Source: Moniliella sp. 'wahieum'
Lineage: Eukaryota > Basidiomycota > Moniliellomycetes > Moniliellales > Moniliellaceae
Direction of reading: 5' to 3'
DNA length: 64,000 bases
NCBI GenBank assembly: GCA_003971905.1
Contig: RSEE01000003.1
Span: 620,001 to 684,000, forward strand
Under the pieces are notes generated by a model. It made no database searches. It was not told where the DNA came from and worked only from the letters and a program-made list of their open reading frames with translations. Numbering within the stretch: the first letter of the stretch is position 1; every line of letters starts with the position of its first letter. The position numbers and the translations under genes were made by a program. Of this stretch, positions 1-11,978 are shown piece by piece.

Positions 1-3000
1 GCAGCTCGCCCTCCAGCAGTTCACCCAGCAGCAAGCCCAGCTCCAGCTCCAGTTCGAGAAGTACCGGGCACAGCTCCGCCAGGTCTACCCTGCCACTCCC
101 CCCCATCCCCCTCCCCCTCCCCCTCTCTCTATTCCCGGCCTCTGCCTGCGCCGCCATCTGGGCCACCTGATGGGCCAGTGCCTGCGCCCCGCCGCGGCAT
201 TCAACCTGCCTATCCTCCTAGCTCTAGCTTAGGTTCCCGCCTGCGCACGCGCCGACAGGATAGCCAGGGCAGTCTGCGCGACTTTGCTCAGGCGGTCAGC
301 GACGCAGCTGAGCGCGCCATTGAGGGGCTCACTGCCGTTGGTCGCCGCGCCTCCCTTGACGTCAATCGTTCCGACGAAGGCGTCCGCAGCCGCAGTGAGG
401 TGTCCCCACGTACTCGAGCCCGGACCCTTTCTTCCCCTGTTGCTGGCAGCAACCCTGCTCATCTTGGCCCACCCTCACCCCACCCTCTCGCTCGTCTTAC
501 CCGTGCCGCGCGCAGCGCGACCGATATCCGCTTGAATGCCAACACTCTCGCCACTCCCCCGACCACGGCCCCTTCTGCCCAATTCTACACCGCCCCCCCC
601 AGCCTGATGCATGGCGGGATACCTATTCCTGGAGAAGGTTCAGCCCATTCATTGGCATCAGCGTCGGCGTCGATTGAGGTCGATAATCTCGCCTCGGTCG
701 GCAGCGTGCCCACCGTCGTGAACCACCCTCCGTCGGCCCGCCGGATGGTTGCGGCCGCCTCTCGTACCGCATGGACAGGGTTTGAGAGTTTCCGCAAACT
801 GACGCGCAAGGCCTCCTTTACCGGTTCTATCGCCTCGCCTCCCCCGCGTTCCCTGGTCCCTGCTACAAGCGATTATCCCGGGGGCAACCTATTTGCTGCT
901 GATTCGCCATCTCCGTCCATATTCAACGTGGATCCGAGCCAGGTGCCAGCGCGCTCCCGCCCTTCCACAGCCACCAGCACATCCACCTCCTCCACCCGTC
1001 TTGTGGCTCACCATGCCCTCATACCTTCTGGATCCCCGGCGAAAGACAAACCGTCCCGTCCATCGACTGCCAACACGTCCATCAGCTCCTCCATGCGCTT
1101 CCCACCACGATGGGGCGGGCACATGAGTCTGTCCTCGAACGAAGGTAGGGCGGCGACCTCCTTCGTTCGCAGGCCCGACTCTGCTGACAGCTCCAATCTA
1201 CACGGCCAGACCTCCTCCCAGGCCGGGCACTTCAACTCCACTATTACTGAACAGACATGGACTCGGAAAGAGTCCGACGACCCCCTCCTGCTTCCAGTAC
1301 CCATGATGATTCGAGCCCCCACTCTCATACTTCGCATGGACTGGGCGTACCTGCGCCTAATTCGTCCAACAACACGACCCGACACTGCTAGCTGGTGAAC
1401 TAATCGACGGTTCGCTTTCGGCTGCCAAAGCGCCCTCTTCAATACCACGGACCGGTGACATCCGTGACATCCCTCGTCGGTCTCATCGTTTGGCGGGCAA
1501 AATGAAGTCTCCGCACACTGTTGGATCCGAGGGCACCCACCCGCTCGTTTCGGCCACGTTGCCCCGGCCTGCATTAAGCAACAAGGAGAACCCGCTGGCG
1601 GGGCCGATGGATGCCTACAGGCTCGAGGCCCGCAAAGGCCAGGGGGAAAGCGAGAACGAAGTTGATTCGGGTATTTCGGATGCTTCCCACTCCATGTCGG
1701 AAAATGGCCAGGCGACTGTCGTCGGGTCTTCCGACACTCGAGCGCTCGGCCTGCTGGATACCTGGTCCATACCACCTCAAGCTCTGCCGCCCCTCCCTGT
1801 GAGCCCTCCCTGCCGCCCGCCCTGTGTTGACCATCCCACATTTTCACAGGAGGAGCCGGACGTCTCGTCTCCTCCCTCTGAGAAAAATGAGGTCACGGCA
1901 CAAGCGTTCAGGCCACCGACGCTGACGGCACGCAGGGCCAGCTCTCGCCGCCGCTCGTGCACCAGCTCGGCACGCTGGTCCGTCGGCTCGGGCTTGCACA
2001 AGCGCGAACGAGGTGCTGAAGGCACCGTGCCCCCCATGCCTTCCACCACACACAAATCCCATTCACCAAGCGACCCGCCTATTCGGGCGCCTGTTGGAGA
2101 CGAGGAAGAGGTCCTAGGCCAGCAGTGGGAATCGCCTCTTCCGTCCCCTCGACAAGAACGGCAATCGGTCGAGTCTTCGCTGCTGGATGCGATCGGCCCC
2201 ATCCTAGCCTCTCCGTGTGCCACCTCCACCCCCTCGCTCTCATCCTCCTTGCAGCATCTTGGTACGCACCCCCCTGTTCCTCCCCACGCCGTCCCAGATC
2301 CAACTTGCTGCAGTATACTAACACACCCTTTCCAAGCCCCCTTTCTCTCTCCCGATCGGGCCGAAGAGTTGTTCCAAGACCTCGAATTGATTGGCGAGGG
2401 CGAATGTGGAGACGTGTACTGCGCCCAGCAACGCACGGTTACCAAGGACCAAGTAGCCATCAAAGTCGTCCGCTCCACTACCTCGGCCGGCACCGCGCGC
2501 CTGGCCCATCTGGCTACAGAGCTCTCGTCGTGGCAGCGCGGGCAGAGCACTCGTGTCGTTGGGCTTCGGGGCGTGTACCTGGCGCCTTCGGCCTCCGACC
2601 CAGAGGGAGCAATTTGGTTAGTGCAAGAGTTGATGGATCGGAGTGTGGCGGACGTGTTGGCGTCGAGGCAAGGGCCACTGGAGGAGAGTGAGGTGGCCCG
2701 CATCGTGCTGGATACCTCGATCGCTCTCTCCTTCCTTCATACCCAAGGGATTGTGCATTGCGACGTGCGCTCAGATAACCTCCTGCTCGCTGGTACTGGG
2801 ATCACCAAGTTGACCGACTTTACTCATGCGGCTCACCTTGCCCCTCGCCAGTGGCGCACCACCATCGTAGGCACCCCGTTCTGGATCGCCCCCGAAGTGA
2901 TCACAGCCCAACCGTACCGCTTCAAAGTGGACATTTGGTCCTTGGGCGCCGTGCTGTGGGAACTGAACCAAGGTGTTCCCCCCTACATTGACTTACCGCC

Positions 3001-3244
3001 GCCGCGGGAGGCGGTGAGGCAGATTGCCCAACGTGGTTTGCCGCCCTTGAGCGACCCGGCACGTTGTTCCCCGCAGCTCGGTGCGCTCTTGCATGCCTGC
3101 ACGGCGCTTGAGCCGGACCAACGACCCACAGCAGAGCAGGTTTCTACCCCCTTCCTGGCCCAGGCTGCGCCCTACAGTCACATGATCCACCTCCTCGACC
3201 TCGTTCATCAGGTCGAACAGCAGGCGGAAGAGCCAGAGGAGTAA
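1..3244 (+). CDS. PAK/STE20-like protein kinase, 5' end outside window, atypical catalytic motifs
   Basis: Partial gene: coding sequence is already open at base 1 and ends with TAA at 3242-3244. The first two thirds encode a long Ser/Pro-rich region with no domain I recognise; a Gln-rich stretch at 2-80 may be coiled coil. The kinase domain lies at about 2360-3150: glycine loop GEGECGDVY (about 2392), VAIK lysine (about 2455), catalytic loop HCDVRSDNLLL (about 2757), DFT (about 2815), GTPFWIAPEV (about 2869) and DIWSLG (about 2932). The TPFWIAPE and SDN motifs point to the PAK/STE20 group, whose members act in Rho/Cdc42 or MAPK signalling; no CRIB domain is seen in the part present. Unusually, the HRD arginine, the catalytic-loop lysine and the DFG glycine are all replaced. 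The reading frame changes near 80-180, 1260 and 1385, most likely by base errors or an intron near the start. The gene converges on TUP1 with a 207-bp gap. Confidence 0.8.
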
Positions 3245-3451
3245 TGCGCTGATTGACAAGACTATGGCGATCTTTTAGGGGCCGCAAGGCGACGGGGAAG
3301 CATTAAAGATGCATGACTGTACGGGGAAACGCGGGGTTGGCGAGGCTGGAAGCCTCGCAAAGATAAGGACAGCGAGGGAATGAGACACAATCCGTAGGTA
3401 GGTATGAGGCGTACAGGAAAGGAAAGGAGAGAGGAAGGCAGAAAAGGGTGC

Positions 3452-5027
3452 TTAGTCCACCGGCTCGTAGCTCCAGATCCGCGCATTAAAGTCGCCCGAG
3501 CCCGTTGCGAACAACCGGCCGGCCGGAGAGCAATGGATGGCGATCACCGAGTTTTTGTGACCTTGCAACAAAAATTGAGCTTTGCCCGTTTCGGTCGACC
3601 AAACTCGACGGCGCGGTCTTTGGAACCAGAGCAACAAACTCGCCGCCCGGCGTGATGGACACACTGAGCACAAAGTCCCGGTGACCCGTCCAGGCCACGC
3701 TGCCCCCGCCGCGCCAGTGGCGCAGGGTGCGGTCCAACGAGCCGGAGATGAGGTCGCCCGTAGGCGCATAGGCAAGAGAGTAAATACTGTCCGTGTGGCC
3801 CTGTAGGTTTTCGACTTCTTCCCCCGTCGCAGTGGAGAAGATACGGACGCGCGAGTCGAGCGAGCCAGCAGCGACAAGGGGCAAGGTAGGGTGCAGCGCT
3901 ACGCTAGTCACCCCTGGTCTACCGACGGACGTTCGTCCATCCGACACACGCCTTCTTCCCGCCCTCGCTCGGCATCCCACAACCGTACCGTCCCATCTCC
4001 CGAGCCGGACGCTAACACGCTCCCGCGCCAGTCGAGCGCATAAATTTCTTGCGTATGCGCACGCAGCAGGTGCAGCAACGAGCCCCCGGCCAAATCAAAG
4101 ATGCGCACCAGCATGTCTTCCGCCCCCGTTGCCAGCCGGTCTCCCGAGGGGGAAAACACACAGACCGAACATACAAGTCGTCACGCTGCGTGTGCCGTAG
4201 CACCACCACCTTAGCCCCGGTTTTCGTATCGTACACCTGGGCCATTCGGTTACTGCCCGTAGCCAGCTGACGACCATCGGGAGAAAGCGGACGCTGCACA
4301 CAACACTTTCGTGCATCAACGTCTGCACCAAGTTGACCCGCAACCGGGGTTGGGCGGGTAGATCGCAATCCAATCGCTGCCTTCGGTTTTGTGCGCAAGG
4401 GTATGTCGTCAGGGTCTCGCTCGGCCATCTCAGCCAACGTCTCGTTGGCGTACCGCGTATCCTCGCTCGGCTCGGGCGGCGGCGTGACGCGCGAAGGACC
4501 AGCGTGGCTCACTGGACCTACGGAGCCCGGCGGACGACTGGGTGGCAACGAAGTAGGCAGAGGCGGGGGCAGAGGCGCGCGCGCACCTTCCTCCTCGATC
4601 TGCCGCTGCAGGCGGGAAATCTCGTCGTGGTACCTGCGGTGGGAGGGGGGTTAGTGGGCGAGGCAAGCGAGGCAAGCGAGGCAAGCGAGGCGGGGCGCCT
4701 GACGGGCAGGTGGGGGGGGGGAGGACGAAGAGCGTACTGGGCCTCGAGACTGGCATGCCGCTTCTCCAGCTGGGCGAGGAGACGGTGCATCTGCCCGACC
4801 TCCTGGGCCTGGGAAGCAGCGAGCGCCTGCACCTCGGCTTGGTCGGCGCGGGAGGCCGAGGCAGCCTCGTGCACGCGGTCAAACTCGGCCTGGACCGCAT
4901 CGAGCACAGCGGCAAGGCGGGCGGACGCGTCGAGCGTGGGCGCGGGCGCGGGGACAGCGGCAGAGACAGAGACAGAGACGGCAGCGTCGGGACGCACCCC
5001 GCGCGCAGGCGGGAGGGGCGAGGGCAT
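3452..5027 (-). CDS. TUP1: Tup1-like general transcriptional corepressor (Tup_N + WD40 propeller)
   Basis: WD40 corepressor recruited with Ssn6/Cyc8 to silence many gene sets in the nucleus. The N-terminus holds a Tup_N-type tetramerisation helix ([16 protein letters not shown], then [13 protein letters not shown]), followed by a Pro/Ala-rich linker. The propeller carries hallmark Tup1 segments: [70 protein letters not shown]-like blades, [10 protein letters not shown] and a last blade ending RIWSYEPVD. The start at 5027 was chosen because it lies just upstream of Tup_N and has an ACCATGC context; another in-frame ATG lies further upstream. One intron (4634-4737) joins EAQ to YHDEIS exactly. 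The blades lie in three different frames, with at least three frame changes, probably base errors because the encoded protein is otherwise well conserved. The gene is divergent from the CSC1-like gene. Confidence 0.9.
4634..4737 (-). other. TUP1: TUP1 intron with 9-bp tandem repeat
   Basis: GT..AG intron on the minus strand. Splicing restores the conserved coiled-coil sequence [12 protein letters not shown]. It contains about four copies of a 9-bp unit (plus strand GCGAGGCAA, about 4658-4692) and a run of G (C on the coding strand). Confidence 0.75.
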
Positions 5028-6060
5028 GGTGGGGAAGGGGCCGGTTAGCTGGGTCGCTGGAGCGCTTAGCTTGGCTTGGCTGGCCCCAACGCGTGCCTGC
5101 CGCAGCGGGGCGGCCGACACTGGCGCCGTCCTGCTCGCGCCGCCACGCGTCACCGCTCGGATGCGCTCTCTATTCGATTCAATATTCACTCTTCAAGCTT
5201 CAGCTTCACATCTCAGAGCTCCCCAGGCTGTCGTCTTCCTGCTGGGGCTGGGCTGCGTGCTCGTGCCTGCTCTGCCCCCGCCATGGTGCATGCAGCCCAG
5301 GCACTGCCCCTGCTTGGCCCATCCGCTCGGCGCTCAGAGCACGTGACTGTGACATGTGCCACGCAGCCTGTGACAAGCCAATGACTGGGACTGTGACATG
5401 TGACATGTGACAGGCTGCGTCCCATCATGCATCATGCATCATGCGTACCTAGCAACCCGTCGCAGCTGGGAGCTCATCGATCCACCGATCATCATATCAG
5501 GCACCATAACGCCACCACTCCTCCTCCGCCTCGGGGTACCGCAGTGCCTCGTGCACCCCATCAGCGCATCCGATATTCAACCTTCCACGGGTGATTTGCA
5601 TGGGAGCAATGTATTTGAGAGGGTTACACGTTACCGGTTAATGTAGGCGCTGATCCGATGGGGCTCCCGGCCAGGTTGGTGAGGCGTAGCGAATCGTTGG
5701 GCTTGCGGCCTCAGCCTGAGGCCCTGAGGCTTGAGTATGAAATGTTGCCACTCGCAATTGCAACATTGGGCATTGCTCCGCTGGTGAGTTGATTAAATTC
5801 CGTTTGAGTTCGAAGCCACCCGCTCTTATCAACACCACCGCATCACCCATTCAATATTCATCATCCACCGTGCAACGTTCAAGCTGTTCAAGACGTTCAA
5901 GCTGTTCATGGTCACTGAGTACTTAGTCACGGCACGCATCACATGTCACAGCCCCTAGCCACTTGCATCCCGACGGAAGAAAACACCACCGCAGACTCGT
6001 CGCCGTCACATACACCCCTTTCCCCACCACCTTGCCCCCACGCTGCTTACGCTGCCCGCA
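5028..6060. other. Divergent promoter region TUP1 / CSC1-like with heptamer repeats
   Basis: No gene seen. It holds a TGTGACA array (5392-5412), a CATCATG array (5423-5444), an isolated CACATGTCAC site (about 5940) and a TTCAAGCTG/TTCAAGACG run (about 5878-5907). Either flanking gene could be regulated from here; no clear TATA box was seen. Confidence 0.5.
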
Positions 6061-9000
6061 TGGCCGGGCCAGCCTGGTCCGGGTCGCTAGCCTGCCTGGC
6101 ACTGAGTGTCCTTGCTACCCGCGTCGTTGGTGTTGGCGCCCAGAACGCTGCCCCCGATGACAACTCCAACTCTGGCCCCCAGGCCACATCTGAGAGCGCT
6201 GGGCAAATCGCCGTTTCATTGTGGGTCAACGGCGTGTTCTGTGCCATTGAAATTGCTCTCTTCTTGCTCCGCGCGCCCGCGCTTCAAGAAGATCTACTCG
6301 CCACGCACTTTTCTTGGGCCCAAAACTAAGCGTGTCCCCCGCCAGTCTGACTCGCTCCTGGGCTGGATTCTCCCCGTAATCAAGGCGTCCAAATTTGACA
6401 TTCTCGCAACGCAAGGCTTGGACGCGTTTGTCTACCTCGAGTATCTCGAGATGAGCATTATCATCTTTCTCCCCATTTTCTTCCTCACCTTTATCATCCT
6501 TATGCCCATCTACTCCACCGGTACCACTGCCGGCAAGACCGGCATCGACCAGTTGACCTTTGCCAATGTCGGGCGCGAGCAGACAGCCCAGTTGAGATAC
6601 ATTGCCACTTTGGTGATCCAGGTGGTGTGCACCGTATGGATGTGTTTTGTGGTGCACGCCAAGGTCAAGAATGTGGTTACCATCCGTCAAGACTACCTCA
6701 TCTCCCCGCGGCACACCCAATCGGCCCAAGCCCGTACCATCCTCGTCACTGGCATTCCCAACAACCTCCTGTCGGAAAAACGATTGACCAAAATGTACTC
6801 CCATCTCCCAGGCGGTGTGGCCAAGGTGTGGATCAACCGCAACATGCGCGATTTACCCGCGCTTGTCTCTCGCAGGACCAAATTGGTTGAGAAGCTGGAG
6901 GATGCGCAGTCCAAGTACATTCTCAAGGCCTACAAATTAATCCGCAAGGGAAAACTCACAGTCCAAGAGGTGTACACTCCCGATGGAGTTGTGACCCAGT
7001 TCACGGGTAGTAACCAGGAGATTGCTCACTATCTGCCTCGCCCTTCTCATCGGGATGGATGGATACCCTTTCGTGGGTGTAAGTACGACACATTTGACCA
7101 TTGCCGCACAGAGATTGCGCGCTTGAATCAGGAGATTGATGGGCGACGCCGCGACATGACTAGGAATCGGAAACAGTACCCCCCCAAGAACTCGGCGTTT
7201 ATCCTTTTTCATCAGCAGATCGCTGCCTATCTTGCTTATTCGGCACAGACTCACCACCTTCCCTATATGATGGTCAACCGTTACTTTGAAGCCCACCCCA
7301 AGGACATTGTTTGGGCCAACTTGAACGTGAATCCCTATGAGAAGAAGATCCGTACCTCTATTTTTTGGGGTGCCACTTGGGGCATGGTGCTCTTTTGGTG
7401 TCTTCCCGTTGCCTGGTTGGGTTGATCTCCAACATTAATGCGCTAGTCAAGGTAGTTCACTTTTTGGACTTTCTGACGCACATTGGTTACCTCCAACAGA
7501 TGATCCAAGGCATGATCCCTTCTGCCATGCTTGCCCTCGTCAATTCCTGTCTGCCCATTATTATGCGCATCTTTGGCCGATTGTCAGGTGAGCCAACGCG
7601 GTCGTCGATCGAGCTTTCGCTCATGGACCGCCTGTTCTACTTCAACTTTTTCCAGAACTTTCTCTTTCTCACCATTGTTTCCGGATCCGTTTCGGACATC
7701 ACCAACTTTATCTACTCGCTGGCCAATCATCCCACCGCATTTCCTGGCGACGTGGCCGGTGCTATCCCACAAGGATCTACATTCTTCATTGCCTACATCA
7801 TGCTTGCTGGTGTACAAGGCGCTGCGGCAGGTCTGCTGCAAGTGATCCCCTTTTCCCTGTACTACATTCGCAAGTTTGTTTTTGGCCAGTCTCCACGCGG
7901 GGTGTGGCGGACAGACAACCGTCTCTTCCGCGGAGAGTGGGGAGTGCTCTTTCCCCATACCACACTCATCACTATCATTGCCACGGGCTACATGGTGGTG
8001 GCCCCCTTGGTATCTCTCTTTGCGTTGACGACGTTTTGTCTCTATTGGCTCCTCTATCGGTACCAGCTGATTTATGTTTGGCTCCAGCGCCCGGCGTATG
8101 AGACACTCGGACTCTACTTTCCCCCGCCATTGACCAATTCTTCTGGGGCCTGTATCTCGAGATGGTCATGCTTGCTGCCCTCTTTTTCCTAGCAGGTGCG
8201 CCCAATTCAGCTGGAGTCCAGAAGCAAACAGCCATTCCGGAAGGTATGCACCCCCCTCCCCCCCGTTCCCTTCCCCTTTCCTTTCCCCTCCTTTTTGCAT
8301 GATACGAGGTGGTAAACTGACATGCGATGTAGGCGCAATCATGGTGATCTTAATTGTTGGTGTCGCATGTTTCCACTTCTTTCTCAACGATTCGTACAAG
8401 CCGCTGCTTACCACCCTTCCGCTCAGCTTGGTCCATGATGACGATGAACTGATGCGCGAGTTACACGAGGACGAGGAATTGGAAGGCGAAGCGAGGGAGG
8501 GTGAGATTGTTGCTGGGCCAATGATGGACGACCCAGAGGACGAGGAGCAAGACGAAACTCTGTTGGGCCCCCAAGACGGATTCAACCCTGGCCTTGTTGC
8601 CTCTCCCATATCGGAAGTACCTTATTCCAACAGTTGGAACGACCCAGCAGCTGCGGACCATCCACCATCCTTCGTAACGGCATCCAACTCGAGCTGTCAA
8701 GGGACAACGTCGATGGGTGAAAAAACACCGATGGAGACGTTGGGGGAAAAGACGTTGATGGTTACTATGAGCGAGCCGACTGACACGGAAAAGACCACGG
8801 GAGAAACGGTACGCCAAGCACGCTCGGACAAGGCACCCACCTCAATCCTTTTACCTACCCCCTCTTCGAGTGACACGGCCATCGGCTCCGCTTGTTGCCC
8901 TTCGAGTTGGATTCCTTCGCGGAAAAATTCACGGGAACAGACTGTCCAATGGGCCGAGGTGGAATTGGATGACCCCTTGTCTCCTTTGGGGGCCAAAGCC

Positions 9001-10071
9001 CCCGGATTATCCGTTGCGCCAAATGCATCGAAGAGGCCTTTACCTCGCAACGTCTCGAGCGGGTCTGTGCCAAAAGCCGAGGGCTGGTTGACCTCTACTG
9101 TTGTGGCCTCTACCCCAATTGGCCCCACCCACCGACGCACCAACATACTCAGAGTGCCCCTCTGGTGCGCATGGAAACAGTCCATTCCAAAGGCGTGTCG
9201 AAGAGGCTTCTCACCCGTTCTCCTAGCACCCCCACCCTGGCCTTGTCTGGTGCCTCGGACTTGCCCCCTCCTTCCACTGCCCCCCCAAAGACTCCTTACG
9301 GAACACAGGCGCGCCCCTCGTTGGGCAACGCAAGATCGCTACCCCTGCTCAGATCCTACACCAGACACGACCAAGTCTAGGCAATAAAGAATCTACCTTC
9401 CTGCTTACGAAGGACATTCCCACTCCTGCTCCCATTCCAACTCCCTCTTCCGCTCCCAGCCCCGCTCCCATTCCGGCCCCCACTTCCACTCCCACTCCTA
9501 AGAGCAAACAAACTACTTGGAGTAGCTTCTTTTCCCTCCCCATTCTGCTCCGACAAGGCACCTCTTCCTCTGTGTTGCCCACCGCCTCGCCGGCCCGGCG
9601 CGACGCAGATGCGACCCCGGTCCTGGAGAAAGAAAAGAACCCAGACTCGTCTGCGCGCGGGAAGCGCACATTGACACTTGGCTCGCTCAATGTGCCCATT
9701 ACCAAGCGCTCGTTGACCGCGCCCTTGGGCTTTATGCGAGTAGCGGACCAGGCACGTGAACACCGCTCGCAACGTTCCCTGTTTGAGAAGGAATTCCACG
9801 TTGACTATGACCAGTTGATGACTGCCTTCCTCCCCCCGGCGGCAAGGGAGGAACAATGCCCCTCTGGTACCCGCAGGACGAGCTTGGGATCGCTCATCGT
9901 GCACTTGCCCAAGCCCAGGCGATTGGTTTGGCAGCTACCACCGAGGGCGCGCGGGTGGAGAAGACGTTGGTCCACTATGGAACCGGTAAGCTCCGTTGGG
10001 AACACGCCACCGAGACTATTGTTGTCTCTGCTTCGCACCCTCCTGGGGAACCTTGGGACGACGAACACTAG
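6061..10071 (+). CDS. CSC1/TMEM63 (RSN1/PHM7) family calcium-permeable osmosensitive channel
   Basis: Plasma-membrane channel of the DUF221/OSCA family. The start at 6061 (GCATGG) begins a hydrophobic leader ending near GVGAQ. First transmembrane segment VNGVFCAIEIALFLL, then the family motif FKKIYSPRTFLGPK, two further helices, the cytosolic PHM7 domain (ARTILVTGIPNNLLSEKRL ... WANLN) and the RSN1 seven-helix block (LISNINALVKVVHFLDFL, FNFFQNFLFLTIVSGS, GSTFFIAYIML, GLLQVIPFSLYYIRK). An 89-bp intron (8244-8332) joins IPEG to AIMVIL. After the last helix comes a very long acidic, Ser/Pro-rich tail with a TPAPIP repeat (about 9415-9500), ending in the family C-terminal motif PLWYPQDELGIAHRAL. 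The frame changes at least four times. Coding-like sequence continues past the stop to about 10422, so the true end may be further on. Confidence 0.9.
8244..8332 (+). other. Intron in CSC1-like gene
   Basis: GTATGC donor and GATGTAG acceptor with a pyrimidine-rich interior. Splicing gives PEG-AIM in phase and continues the final transmembrane helix. Confidence 0.75.
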
Positions 10072-11978
10072 ATGATGCATACCTCTGTCCTCCTTCGGGC
10101 GTCCTTCTCACCAGCACGGATGGAAGCAGATATGCCCCCCTTCTCTGCTTGAAGACCCGACCTCGACTGTGGATCCAGACACTGCACTGTCATCTACCCG
10201 TGCCTTGCGCGACTTGTGCCAGCTCCCAGGCGTCCAGGGAAGAAGAAGAAGACCCATACTGTTGATACACTCCCACCCTTCTCCTCTACTCGAACACAAC
10301 CTCTGCTCCTTGGTGCGCTCGGTCCAGAACGCTCGACGGCCAACCCCTGTCTTCCCAAGTCTGCTGCCCTACCTCACTTGAAAACCGCACCATTTGGCCA
10401 CCTCACATCAGCACCTACCTAGTTCTTGTTCACTAATCTCCTCTGTCGCACATGTCATGCATGCTTCTTTCCATATTCCCTCCTGCATAGGTTTGCCTGT
10501 GGTCCCTGGGCTCCTTGGGGCTGGGAGGCGGTTTGGTAGGGAGGCCCACGGCACCTTACTGTGCTTACGAAGTTCGAATCGATATGGCGAGTGGTGTGCG
10601 GACGATGGTGGCGCCCAGACATGGGACGGAAGATAAAAGCGGAGGGCACGGACCACAAACTCTCCGTTTTTAGGAATGGGAGACACAGGGTCACAGGGTC
10701 ACAGGGTCACCACTGCGACGCACCCTCAGGATACATGGAGTCTACGAGGCTGGGCGCTCAGGCTGAGCACGCCCCTGCCCTACTACACGCTGAGCGCTTG
10801 GGCCACCTGGGTCACGCATTTTGGTCCTAGTCACGCGTCAAGCTCAAGTTAGCCAGCAGTCGCTGTAACATGTAACGCGTAACGTGCATACCGAAAGCGC
10901 CAGCGACTAGCTCGAGCTGTCTCCGATCTGACCTCAGACTCAGATCCCAAATCTCAGTCGCAGGTGAGAAGGCCTACGGCCCAGGAAAGGCGGTACCTAC
11001 CGGACACCGGATACTAGGGTGCTACGCGCTACACGCAGAGAGCTTGGCTCGATCCCTCTGGGGTGGCCGGTGAGATAGGGTGGCGGGGGCGACAGATGGG
11101 CCTGGCCATTGCCTAGTGAGGCATGTGGAAAGATGCACTGCTTCGCAAGTAGGCACACGCGGCCGCTCGGTGCGCCCATTTCATCCTGCCACCACGGGAG
11201 AACTTTGCCAGAACTCATCTGGGGCCCCTTGGATGCTTTCACACACCCACATCACATGTCACACACCACACGTCACTCACCGCCGTCACAACGTCACTGG
11301 CCACCTGGAGTGGTACTTAGTTGCAGACAGCACACCCAAGCACACCCGACTCAGTACACGGTCTGAGTATTACTCAATACTCAGTTACTCTCGGTGCCAT
11401 ACTAACCTCGGTTCGCGATGGCCGGGTGGATTGGCGTGCATTGGCTGTATAATGGGCCCGACGATGATGCTGGCGATCGATAATAGTGAGGCATCGATAC
11501 ATCGATAATCCTCCTCTCGATCGAGAGCGGCGGTCGCCAGAGTGGGTTTGGAATGGCCTGTTGCTCGCTGTATCGATGCTCGATCTTATCGATTATCGTT
11601 GTTTTCGTACCGTACATACTGCATACTTACCAAATTGATCAGGCCGGGCCGTGCATATCATAATCGTGTTGTCACACATTCCGTCTCACATAACGCACCC
11701 CACAGGTTCGACCGCGCCAGCCAGTCGCCTGCCAGTACCAAACCCCAGACAACCACACTGTCGAACTCTTCCGACGGGCTCTTGCCTCTAGCCCCGCGGG
11801 TGGCCAACAGAGCGGGTGTGCTGAGACGCACTGCTACTTGCCACCGGCCCATCCCCGCTGGTACAGCTTAAATACGCTCTGCCTCGTTGCGCAACCGGCA
11901 ACCACACAGCGCCATCCTCAGCACACTCACCTAACCCAGCACTCGCCAGAGTACTCAGCTCAGCGCACCCACCTCACG
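10072..11978. other. Intergenic region upstream of alpha-amylase; possible extra CSC1 tail
   Basis: From 10080 to 10422 the sequence still looks coding in shifting frames (LLEDPTSTVDPDTALSS, then KKKKTHTVDTLPPFSSTRTQ), which may be a C-terminal extension of the channel. Beyond that no gene is seen. It holds an 8-bp CAGGGTCA array (about 10687-10711), a cluster of ATCGAT palindromes (11470-11606) and an AT-rich TTAAATA about 110 bp before the amylase ATG. Confidence 0.4.

Noticed and set aside
1008-1847. 279-codon open frame on the minus strand across the PAK-like kinase gene
   Set aside because: It is the antisense shadow of a GC-rich Ser/Pro-rich coding region; its composition (Arg/Gly/Cys-rich) and lack of motifs show no coding character.
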